The notes under the pieces: generated by a model
The model's input: only the letters and a program-made list of their open reading frames with translations
Told to the model about the DNA's origin: nothing
Database searches by the model: none
Shown here: in pieces, positions 1 through 5,398 of the stretch
How the letters are laid out: every line of letters begins with the position of its first letter
How positions within the stretch are numbered: position 1 is the first letter of the stretch
From: Spirochaetaceae bacterium
GTDB lineage: Bacteria > Spirochaetota > Spirochaetia > Treponematales > Breznakiellaceae
Assembly: GCA_031258335.1 (NCBI GenBank)
Contig: JAIRMY010000163.1
Location: 1-5,950 of the forward strand
Length of the DNA stretch: 5,950 nt
Reading direction: 5' to 3'
Position numbers and translations under genes: made by a program

Positions 1-606
1 GAGGGGAATCCGCGGCTGCGGACCGCCGTTATCAAGGCGCGGGGCGCGAATATGCCCAAAGACAACATAGACAGGGCTATCAAGAAGGGAACAGGCGAGC
101 TTGAAGGTGTGAGCTACGAAGAGTTGACTTACGAGGCGCGGCTTGGCGAGGCGGCGATACTGATAGAGGTGCTTACCGACAACAGGAACCGCGCCGCCGC
201 CGATGTTCGCAACATACTGACCAGAGCCGGCGCCGAGCTGGCGAAGGCTGGTTCCGTTTCACGGCTTTTGACACGCAAGGGTATCATCACGCTGGACGGC
301 GAGAAGTACACCGAGGACAAGGTACTGGAGGCGGCGCTTGAGGGCGGGGCGGAGGATGTCGCGCTGAATGACGGCGTGATAGAGGTTACAACCGCGCCCG
401 AGGACTTTGAGGCGGTAGCCAAGGCGCTCGAAAACGCGAACTTCGAGACCACGGGCGCGGAGATAAGCATGGTGCCCGAAGCGCCGGTGTTGCTGGATAC
501 GTCAACAACAGGCAAGGTACTCAGGCTAATCGAAAGACTGGAGGATAACGACGACGTTCAAAACGTGTACTCCAATATCGAAGTGCCGGATGACTACGAA
601 GAATAA
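1..606 (+). CDS. yebC: YebC/PmpR (TACO1) family protein, 5'-truncated by the window edge
   Basis: The frame is open from base 1 to the TAA at 604-606, giving 201 visible residues. The segment starts EGNPRLR and continues with ANMPKDNIDRAIKKGTGE, the typical YebC block that follows an N-terminal region of about 45 residues, so the true start lies upstream; the ATG at 52 is internal. Family hallmarks seen are EVLTDNRNR, the AGSVSRLL block, EAALEGGAEDV, ISMVPEAPV and a C-terminal RLIERLEDNDDVQNVYSN. YebC proteins are cytosolic and about 240-250 residues long; they were annotated as transcriptional regulators, and the family, which includes mitochondrial TACO1, is now also linked to translation. 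One oddity: the usual YEGYGPGG loop reads YEARLGEA here, one residue shorter, with both flanks in frame. Linkage to ruvC just downstream is a common bacterial arrangement and supports the identification. Function in this organism is by family only. Confidence 0.95.
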   Translation, partial: EGNPRLRTAVIKARGANMPKDNIDRAIKKGTGELEGVSYEELTYEARLGEAAILIEVLTDNRNRAAADVRNILTRAGAELAKAGSVSRLLTRKGIITLDGEKYTEDKVLEAALEGGAEDVALNDGVIEVTTAPEDFEAVAKALENANFETTGAEISMVPEAPVLLDTSTTGKVLRLIERLEDNDDVQNVYSNIEVPDDYEE

Positions 607-632
607 GGGCGGGCGCGGCGGGCGCGGACGGG
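607..632 (+). repeat. G-rich yebC-ruvC spacer with four GGG runs and a 9-bp-period direct repeat
   Basis: The spacer directly after the yebC stop is almost all G and C. GGG runs at 607-609, 611-613, 620-622 and 630-632 are separated by loops of 1, 6 and 7 bases, which fits the standard G3-N1-7 quadruplex pattern on the coding (mRNA) strand. GGGCGCGG occurs twice, at 611-618 and 620-627. The tract ends about 13 bases before the ruvC ATG, next to its likely ribosome binding site. Folding and regulatory function are inference. Confidence 0.6.
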
Positions 633-645
633 TAAAGGCAGATGA

Positions 646-1137
646 ATGACGAGCGGCGCCCGGCGTATAATAGGCCTTGACCCCGGACTCGCCGCGTCAG
701 GCTGGGGTATGCTTGAGTATTCCGGTCAGCGGGCAAGGTATCTCGCCCACGGTTGCATAGAAACCTCTGCCGGGCAAGACCACGCTGAGAGGTTGCTTGC
801 CATCTACAACGGCATACGGGGGATAATCGAAGAATGGCGTCCCGCCGAGGCCGCCGTCGAGGTGCTGTTCTTTTCCCGCAATGTAAAAAGCGCTATACCG
901 GTGGCGGAGGCGCGGGGCGTACTCTGTATGGCGCTTGCCGAGGCGGGGTTGTCCGTGCGGGAATTCACGCCTAACGCGATAAAGCAAGGGGTAAGCGGCG
1001 TTTTCGGCGCGGATAAGCGGCAGGTGCAGGAGATGGTGCGCATGATACTCGGTCTTGACGCAGCGCCGCGCCCCGATCATGCCGCCGATGCGCTTGCCGC
1101 CGCGATATGCGCCGCGAATTACCAGGTGCTTTTATGA
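646..1137 (+). CDS. ruvC: Crossover junction endodeoxyribonuclease RuvC (Holliday-junction resolvase)
   Basis: This 163-residue protein has the usual RuvC length. RuvC dimers cut four-way Holliday junctions symmetrically in the cytosol, normally with RuvAB. The RNase-H-like core is intact: RIIGLDPG with catalytic Asp12, AAVEVLFF with Glu72 followed by the SRNVKSAIPVAEARGV helix, the TPNAIKQGVSG block, and a C-terminal PDHAADALAAAICAA. There, Asp148 and His145 occupy the last two metal-site positions; His at the first of these is also known in Thermus RuvC, and Asp144 lies next to it. I chose the ATG at 646 because it places IIGLDPG near the N-terminus and has AAAGG (634-638) upstream; an ATG at 642 is in another frame. 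The stop overlaps the next start as ATGA, suggesting translational coupling. No ruvA or ruvB follows, unlike the ruvCAB order of many bacteria. Confidence 0.97.
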   Translation: MTSGARRIIGLDPGLAASGWGMLEYSGQRARYLAHGCIETSAGQDHAERLLAIYNGIRGIIEEWRPAEAAVEVLFFSRNVKSAIPVAEARGVLCMALAEAGLSVREFTPNAIKQGVSGVFGADKRQVQEMVRMILGLDAAPRPDHAADALAAAICAANYQVLL

Positions 1138-1961
1138 ATCAGGACGCGGTAAAAAACCTTCTGCTTTCCATTGAGGATGCCCCGCTTGATTTTTCGCTTA
1201 TTTTTTCCGGCAAGAAGAGCCGCAAAGTGAATGGGCTTTACAAGCCTGACGGACGGGAAATCATCATTCACAACAGGAATTTCACCGGTGACGGAGGGGA
1301 ACAAAATGAAAATGCCCTTGTTTACACGGCGATTCACGAGTATGCCCACCATCTTCACGCCTGTAAACGGGGCGGAAAATTGCCGGGCCGCGCCCATACG
1401 CGGGAATTTTGGGCGATTTTCCATACACTGCTCGAAAAAGCCGAGAATTTAAACCTTTATAGCAGTAATATTGACGCTTCACCCGCCCTGTCCGAGCTGA
1501 CTACCCGCATAAAAGACGGATTTCTTACTGAAAACGGCAGGCTGTTAAAGGAATTGGGTCGCCTTCTTGTCGAGGCGCAGGAGCTTTGCGCCGGAATAAG
1601 TCTCCGCTTTGAAGACTATGTGGACAGGATACTCTGTATGCCGCGCGTTTCGGCAAAAATCGCCGTCAAGATGTTTCAGTACGACATAAGGCCGGAAATT
1701 GGGCCGGATAATATGCGTTTTGTGGCGGGAATACGCGGCGAGGAGGCGCGTGGTGAAGCGGAAAGGGCTTTTCTCGCTGGCAAGAGTCCAGACACGGTGA
1801 GGATGAGCTGTAAGTCGGGAAACACGGAAGAGGACTCCCGTACACGGCTTGTCAAGGAAAAGCAGCGTATAGAACGCACGATAGACGCTCTCTCGAAACG
1901 CCTTGACGAAGTTGAACGTGAATTAGAACGTGAATTAGAATGTGAATCAGCGGGGATGTAA
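1134..1961 (+). CDS. Uncharacterised protein with HExxH zinc-metalloprotease-like motif, coupled to ruvC
   Basis: I do not recognise a named family for this 275-residue protein. It carries TAIHEYAHHLHA, with an HExxH motif at His68-Glu69-His72, the signature of zinc metallopeptidases. About 16 residues further, HTREFW (His88 to Trp93) resembles the HxxxFW/HGxEW segment holding the third ligand in SprT and YgjP-like proteins, so a cytosolic SprT/YgjP-type zincin is the best guess. The middle (120-200) is mixed helical with no motif I know. The end, about 238-272, is highly charged and probably coiled coil, finishing in ERELERELECES. There is no signal peptide or membrane segment. The ATG at 1134 overlaps the ruvC stop and has AGGTG (1124-1128) at good spacing; the in-frame ATG at 1107 would lie inside ruvC and is less likely. 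Protease activity is inferred from the motif only. Co-expression with ruvC hints at, but does not prove, a DNA-linked role. Confidence 0.85.
   Translation: MNQDAVKNLLLSIEDAPLDFSLIFSGKKSRKVNGLYKPDGREIIIHNRNFTGDGGEQNENALVYTAIHEYAHHLHACKRGGKLPGRAHTREFWAIFHTLLEKAENLNLYSSNIDASPALSELTTRIKDGFLTENGRLLKELGRLLVEAQELCAGISLRFEDYVDRILCMPRVSAKIAVKMFQYDIRPEIGPDNMRFVAGIRGEEARGEAERAFLAGKSPDTVRMSCKSGNTEEDSRTRLVKEKQRIERTIDALSKRLDEVERELERELECESAGM
1912..1941 (+). promoter_or_regulatory. Possible sigma70-like promoter inside the end of the HExxH gene
   Basis: TTGAAC (1912-1917) and TAGAAT (1936-1941) are separated by 18 bases, a weak -35 paired with a good -10. It would start transcription about 15-40 bases before the MFS gene. 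The boxes fall within a tandem repeat encoding charged residues, so chance is a serious alternative. Confidence 0.2.
1914..1949 (+). repeat. Three in-frame copies of a 12-bp tandem repeat
   Basis: Units GAACGTGAATTA (1914-1925), GAACGTGAATTA (1926-1937) and GAATGTGAATCA (1938-1949) follow each other without a gap. The first two are identical and the third has two changes. The unit is four codons (Glu-Arg-Glu-Leu), so gain or loss of a copy keeps the frame and lengthens or shortens the C-terminal charged helix of the HExxH protein. Confidence 0.9.
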
Positions 1962-1973
1962 AAAACGTTTTTT
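1960..1973. repeat. Perfect 14-bp palindrome (A6-CG-T6) in the HExxH/MFS junction
   Basis: Six A, then CG, then six T read the same on both strands; a seventh T follows at 1974. It overlaps the TAA of the HExxH gene and lies just before the MFS coding region. It lacks the GC stem of an intrinsic terminator. It could be an operator or a bent-DNA element, but no function can be assigned. Both homopolymer runs are prone to indels and sequencing error. Confidence 0.6.
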
Positions 1974-2021
1974 TCAAAGACTAGAACAATTTATAAACCG
2001 GAAGCAAAAGTTTTACGTTTT

Positions 2022-3203
2022 TTGGCGGTGCTTGCGCTTTCCGGTGTCGCGTACGGGTTGTACAAAGGGGTATTGGACAACTACCTTGCCGAGATAGTCC
2101 ACTTTCCGCCGTTTGAGCGCGGAATTGTGGAATTCTTCCGCGAGCTTCCCGGCTTTCTTGTCGTGTTCATACTCGCGTGGATGTACCGTATGAGCGAAAA
2201 CCGAATATTTAAGATAGGGCTCTTTATCATGACGCTGGGCATTGCAGGGCTCTTCATATCGGGCGCGGGGAAAATAATCGTGATTTCGTTCATTGTGCTC
2301 GCAAGTTTTGGCGAACACATAATTTTACCGCTCAAGAGCACGATAACGCTGGGGCTTGCGAAGAAAGAGGCGAGCGGCGCGGCTCTTGGCGTTACAAGCG
2401 CCATAGGTCAGTTCGGCAACATCATGGGATACATGATTGTCGCGCTGTTGTTTTTTATATTCACGCGGCTTGGCTTTCAGCGCGGCGATGAGACGCGCTT
2501 CAAGGCGGTATTCCTCTCCGCAGCGCTTTTAATGGCGCTTTCTGTTGTGTTTGCGCTGGCAATTAAAGGAACTTCCGCAAGAGTCGAGCGGCGCAGGGTG
2601 TACTTCGCAAAAAAATTTTTCAAATACTATATGCTGGAAGTGTTTTACGGGGCGCGCAAACAGGTATTTCTTACCTTTGCCCCTTATGTGATTATTCTAC
2701 AGTACGGCGCGGATACATCGGTAATATCGCTGCTCTTTGCCGTGAGCGCCGGGGTCTGCATACCTCTCAGCACCATAACAGGCCGCATCATAGATATGAT
2801 GGGGTACAAGTTTGTCATGGTGACGGACACGCTGCTCTTGGTTATCGTATGTTTTTTTTACGGCTTTTCGCACAGAATTTTTCCGGCTGACATCGCGTAC
2901 ATCGTTGTCTGCGCAAACTATGTACTCGATGCGGTTATTTCCCTTGCAAGCATGGCAAGCAATGTCTATGTGAAGGACATCGCGGCGAATCAGGAGGAGG
3001 TGACAGCGACTCTGTACACCGGCATCTCCGTGAATCACGCTATAAGCATTTTTATCGCGTTGATGGGCGGGTGGATATGGAAAGTTACCGGGATAGAAGT
3101 GTTGTTTTCGATTTCCGCGTTTCTTGGACTCTTGAACAGCATCTACGCCGCGACAATCAAGCGGGGAGAAGGCGAGGTAAGGCCTTGGCAGCCTAAAAGA
3201 TGA
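2022..3203 (+). CDS. Major facilitator superfamily (MFS) permease, start uncertain
   Basis: From the TTG at 2022 this is a 393-residue polytopic membrane protein with about 12 hydrophobic segments: roughly 1-20, 43-58, 64-81, 85-103, 122-150 (possibly two), 162-182, then a basic loop 183-210, and 213-228, 233-252, 267-283, 290-310, 333-352 and 357-378. GRIIDMMGYK (254-263) matches MFS motif A (GxxxDxxGxK) at the start of the second half, and MYRMSENRIFKIG is a degenerate copy in the first half. The substrate is unknown. The TTG has no convincing ribosome binding site, and the frame runs open back to the previous TAA (1959-1961) through protein-like sequence including IYKPEAK, with no ATG, GTG or TTG. 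The real N-terminus may therefore lie upstream, from an ATT at 1989 or after a base miscounted in the T run. It ends 108 bp before potA. Confidence 0.88.
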   Translation: MAVLALSGVAYGLYKGVLDNYLAEIVHFPPFERGIVEFFRELPGFLVVFILAWMYRMSENRIFKIGLFIMTLGIAGLFISGAGKIIVISFIVLASFGEHIILPLKSTITLGLAKKEASGAALGVTSAIGQFGNIMGYMIVALLFFIFTRLGFQRGDETRFKAVFLSAALLMALSVVFALAIKGTSARVERRRVYFAKKFFKYYMLEVFYGARKQVFLTFAPYVIILQYGADTSVISLLFAVSAGVCIPLSTITGRIIDMMGYKFVMVTDTLLLVIVCFFYGFSHRIFPADIAYIVVCANYVLDAVISLASMASNVYVKDIAANQEEVTATLYTGISVNHAISIFIALMGGWIWKVTGIEVLFSISAFLGLLNSIYAATIKRGEGEVRPWQPKR

Positions 3204-3263
3204 GCTGTAATGATTTCCACCTGTGATTGCCTTTAGAATTTACACCCTAAATTTGTCCACTCC

Positions 3264-3294
3264 CGCTTGACAGAGGCAACACGACGCTTGACAG
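3264..3294 (+). repeat. Direct repeat CGCTTGACAG, two copies 21 bp apart, before potA
   Basis: Identical 10-mers lie at 3264-3273 and 3285-3294, giving a 21-bp period of about two helical turns. Each contains TTGACA, the consensus -35 hexamer. The second copy has CATGAT (3311-3316) 17 bases later, but a start from it would fall inside the potA start region. The spacing also suits a pair of protein-binding half-sites. Function is inference. Confidence 0.5.
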
Positions 3295-3297
3295 CGT
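3284..3297 (+). promoter_or_regulatory. Small hairpin (ACGCT/AGCGT) just before the potA ribosome binding site
   Basis: ACGCT (3284-3288) and AGCGT (3293-3297) are perfectly complementary around a TGAC tetraloop. The stem ends directly before GGGG (3298-3301), the likely potA ribosome binding site. A 5-bp stem is short and may be fortuitous. Confidence 0.25.
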
Positions 3298-3303
3298 GGG
3301 GAA
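3298..3303 (+). promoter_or_regulatory. Likely ribosome binding site supporting the potA ATG at 3312
   Basis: GGGGAA ends 8 bases before the ATG at 3312. It favours this start over the in-frame TTG codons at 3267 and 3288, which would add 15 or 8 residues outside the conserved ATPase domain. Confidence 0.45.
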
Positions 3304-3311
3304 AAATCTCC

Positions 3312-4499
3312 ATGATAAAACAGATTCAACCAACAGGGGGTAAACGAAAGGGATTGAAAGGGAGCGATGTTGATATCGAGGGTATATTCAAGTCCTTCGG
3401 GGACTTTGATGTTCTAAAAAATGTCACTCTTGACATTAAAAAAGGCGAATTTTTTTCGCTGCTTGGGCCTTCGGGCTGTGGAAAGACTACGTTGTTGCGC
3501 ATCATAGCCGGTTTTGAGAACCCTGACGAAGGCAGCCTGAAGATAGACGGCGCCAATGTCTTGCCGTTTCCCCCTAACCGCAGGCAGGTAAACACTATAT
3601 TTCAAAACTACGCGCTGTTTCCGCACCTCACCGTGTTTGAAAACGTAGCGTTTCCGCTTCGTATAAACCACGCTCACCGTGATGATGTCGAGGCCAAGGT
3701 GTACGAGTATTTAAGGCTCGTACAGCTCGAAAGTCATGCGCGGAAGAAGCCGAACCAGCTTTCGGGCGGGCAGAAACAGCGGGTAGCGATAGCCCGCGCC
3801 CTGATAAGGGAACCGCACGTCCTCCTGCTTGACGAACCGCTTTCCGCTCTTGACGCAAAGCTCCGCCAGCATATGCTCATCGAACTCGATGAAATCCACG
3901 ACAAGATAGGGATTACCTTTATCTACGTTACCCATGACCAGCAGGAGGCGCTTTCCGTGTCCGACCGTATCGCCGTGCTTGACCAGGGCAAGGTGTTGCA
4001 AGTCGGTACGCCGCATGAAATATACGAGAGCCCCGCCACAGGCTTTGTCGCTCATTTCATAGGTGAAACTAACCTGTTCGATGGCAAGGTTGCCAGGGTT
4101 GAAAAGATAGACGCGCCGGAGCCTGAGTACATGGCCGAGTTGGACATTCCGGAACTGGGCAGGATAAAGGTAACTACGGATGACAAGGTCAAGGTTGGAG
4201 AAAAGGTGAGTTTTACCGTCCGCCCGGAAAAAATCGTTATCTCGACTGAAAGACCGGTAACGAAGCGCGGGGATATAAATATGCTGCAAGGCATAGTCGA
4301 TGAACCGATATACTCAGGATTTCAAACTAAGTACTATATCAAGACACGTAATGCCGGAGCGCCGGCGGTTATCCGCGTGATAAAACAACACGCCCGTTAC
4401 TCCGATGAGGGGCCGGAGATAGTTTGGCGGGACGAGGTGTACCTGTCGTGGAGCGCAAACGACGGATACATAGTCGGCACTGCGGGTGGCGGCGAATGA
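3312..4499 (+). CDS. potA: Spermidine/putrescine ABC transporter ATP-binding protein PotA
   Basis: This 395-residue cytosolic ATPase powers a polyamine-type importer. From the ATG at 3312 the ABC domain starts near residue 21 ([11 protein letters not shown]). All nucleotide-binding motifs are intact: Walker [10 protein letters not shown] (52-60), Q-loop Gln98 in [19 protein letters not shown], signature LSGGQKQR (150-157), Walker B VLLLDE (170-175) followed by the D-loop SALD, and switch His208 in YVTHDQQEA. The remaining 140 or so residues are the C-terminal TOBE-type regulatory domain of the PotA/MalK/UgpC group, beginning near [18 protein letters not shown]-type sequence and the following PotB/PotC permeases distinguish it from sugar ATPases that pair with MalF/G-type permeases. 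The roughly 20-residue basic N-terminal tail is longer than usual. Its stop overlaps the potB start as ATGA, indicating one operon with coupled translation. Substrate (spermidine, putrescine or a relative) is inferred from family. Confidence 0.95.
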   Translation: MIKQIQPTGGKRKGLKGSDVDIEGIFKSFGDFDVLKNVTLDIKKGEFFSLLGPSGCGKTTLLRIIAGFENPDEGSLKIDGANVLPFPPNRRQVNTIFQNYALFPHLTVFENVAFPLRINHAHRDDVEAKVYEYLRLVQLESHARKKPNQLSGGQKQRVAIARALIREPHVLLLDEPLSALDAKLRQHMLIELDEIHDKIGITFIYVTHDQQEALSVSDRIAVLDQGKVLQVGTPHEIYESPATGFVAHFIGETNLFDGKVARVEKIDAPEPEYMAELDIPELGRIKVTTDDKVKVGEKVSFTVRPEKIVISTERPVTKRGDINMLQGIVDEPIYSGFQTKYYIKTRNAGAPAVIRVIKQHARYSDEGPEIVWRDEVYLSWSANDGYIVGTAGGGE

Positions 4500-5398
4500 A
4501 CGCGGCAAAGCCGGATGGTACGGGAGGGGGAACGCTGTTAAAACGAAACCTGGGTACGGTTTATTCAGGGGCGATGACGGCATGGGCGAGCGTTTTTTTC
4601 CTTGCCCCGCTCCTGATAATCGTGGTTTACAGTTTCCTAAAAAAAGGGTTGTACGGCGGCGTAACGCTGGATTTCAGCTTTGACGCATACATAGCGCTCA
4701 AAAATCCCAATATCGCGGTAATTTCCGTCAAAACACTGTTAATATCGCTTGCCGCGACTGCGATAACCATACTGATAGCGTTGCCATGTGGGTATTTTAT
4801 GGCTCGCAGCAAACATCAAACCCTGCTCTTGATGCTGATAATCATACCTTTTTGGACGAATTTTCTGATTCGCGTCTACGCATGGATGAATATTCTGGGT
4901 AGCAACGGTTTTTTGAACGATTTTCTTTTGAGTATAGGCTTTATTAAAGAGCATATACCCTTCCTCTACAACCAAAACGCCGTAATTTTAGTGCTGGTGT
5001 ATATGTACCTCCCCTACGCTATACTGCCACTGTACTCGTCAATCGATAAATTCGATTTTTCGCTGCTTGAGGCGGCGCGGGATCTCGGCGCCGCGACTCC
5101 GCAGGCTATCCTAAAAGTGTTGCTCCCAAACGTGCGAAGCGGGATTTACACGGCGTTTTTGTTCACATTCATCCCCATATTCGGCGCTTACGCCGTACCG
5201 CTGCTTGTAGGCGGCAAGGACTCGTATATGCTGGGCAACGTGATAGCCGACCAACTCACCAAGTCCCGCAACTGGCCGCTAGCCTCCGCGATATCCATGG
5301 TTCTCACTGTGGTAACGACTATCGGGGTGGCTTCCATGCTGGGACTGCAAAAACGAGATGAAAGACGGCTCGGTAAACACAAAGGCGGAAAAAGTTGA
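4496..5398 (+). CDS. potB: Spermidine/putrescine ABC transporter permease PotB
   Basis: This 300-residue inner-membrane protein is one half of the polyamine importer channel. Hydrophobic segments lie at about 28-48, 79-100, 108-131, 162-181, 217-240 and 263-284, the six-helix pattern of binding-protein-dependent permeases. The first ends in the family-typical APLLIIVVYSF. IIPFWTNFLIRVYAWMNILG (115-134) is very characteristic of PotB. The cytoplasmic EAA loop, EAARDLGAATPQAILKVLLP (192-211), contacts the ATPase. The ATG at 4496 overlaps the potA stop and has a G-rich stretch (GGGTGGCGG) just before it; an ATG at 4424 in the same frame lies inside potA and is unlikely. The start leaves a polar 25-residue N-terminal tail rich in Gly. 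The C-terminus is strongly basic (KRDERRLGKHKGGKS), as expected on the cytoplasmic side. Confidence 0.95.
   Translation: MNAAKPDGTGGGTLLKRNLGTVYSGAMTAWASVFFLAPLLIIVVYSFLKKGLYGGVTLDFSFDAYIALKNPNIAVISVKTLLISLAATAITILIALPCGYFMARSKHQTLLLMLIIIPFWTNFLIRVYAWMNILGSNGFLNDFLLSIGFIKEHIPFLYNQNAVILVLVYMYLPYAILPLYSSIDKFDFSLLEAARDLGAATPQAILKVLLPNVRSGIYTAFLFTFIPIFGAYAVPLLVGGKDSYMLGNVIADQLTKSRNWPLASAISMVLTVVTTIGVASMLGLQKRDERRLGKHKGGKS
5383..5397 (+). promoter_or_regulatory. Ribosome binding site and TTG start of potC, overlapping the potB stop
   Basis: AAAGG (5381-5385) lies 9 bases before a TTG at 5395-5397 that overlaps the potB TGA (5396-5398) as TTGA. The potC frame is closed upstream by TAA at 5374-5376, and this TTG is the only start-type codon before the first membrane helix; the next, GTG at 5515, lies at the start of that helix. 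The overlap fits translational coupling. Confidence 0.65.

Larger units (their letters stand above)
3204..3311 (+). other. Intergenic gap between the MFS gene and potA, possible pot operon control region
   Basis: This is the longest non-coding stretch in the window. It has no strong terminator hairpin with a T run. It holds an AT-rich inverted repeat, AATTTA (3237-3242) and TAAATT (3248-3253), around a 5-base loop. TTGCCT (3227-3232) and TAAATT (3248-3253), 15 bases apart, make only a poor promoter. Nearer potA lie the TTGACA-containing repeats and a small hairpin described separately. A promoter for potABC is plausible here but cannot be pinned down. Confidence 0.35.

Noticed and set aside
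129..515. 128-residue open frame on the - strand opposite yebC
   Set aside because: Low-complexity Ser/Ala-rich translation caused by the GC-rich codons of yebC; no motif and fully inside a clear gene.
1107..1133. Upstream in-frame ATG for the HExxH gene
   Set aside because: Lies within ruvC; the ATG at 1134 has a good ribosome binding site and the usual ATGA overlap.
3204..3260. Terminator or riboswitch after the MFS gene
   Set aside because: Only a 6-bp AT-rich inverted repeat without a GC stem or T run; nothing resembling a known riboswitch core.
3267..3311. TTG starts upstream of potA
   Set aside because: They add only non-conserved residues; the ATG at 3312 has GGGGAA at suitable spacing.
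3711..4289. 192-residue open frame on the - strand opposite potA
   Set aside because: Antisense shadow of a strongly conserved ABC ATPase; no recognisable domain and no promoter or ribosome binding site seen.
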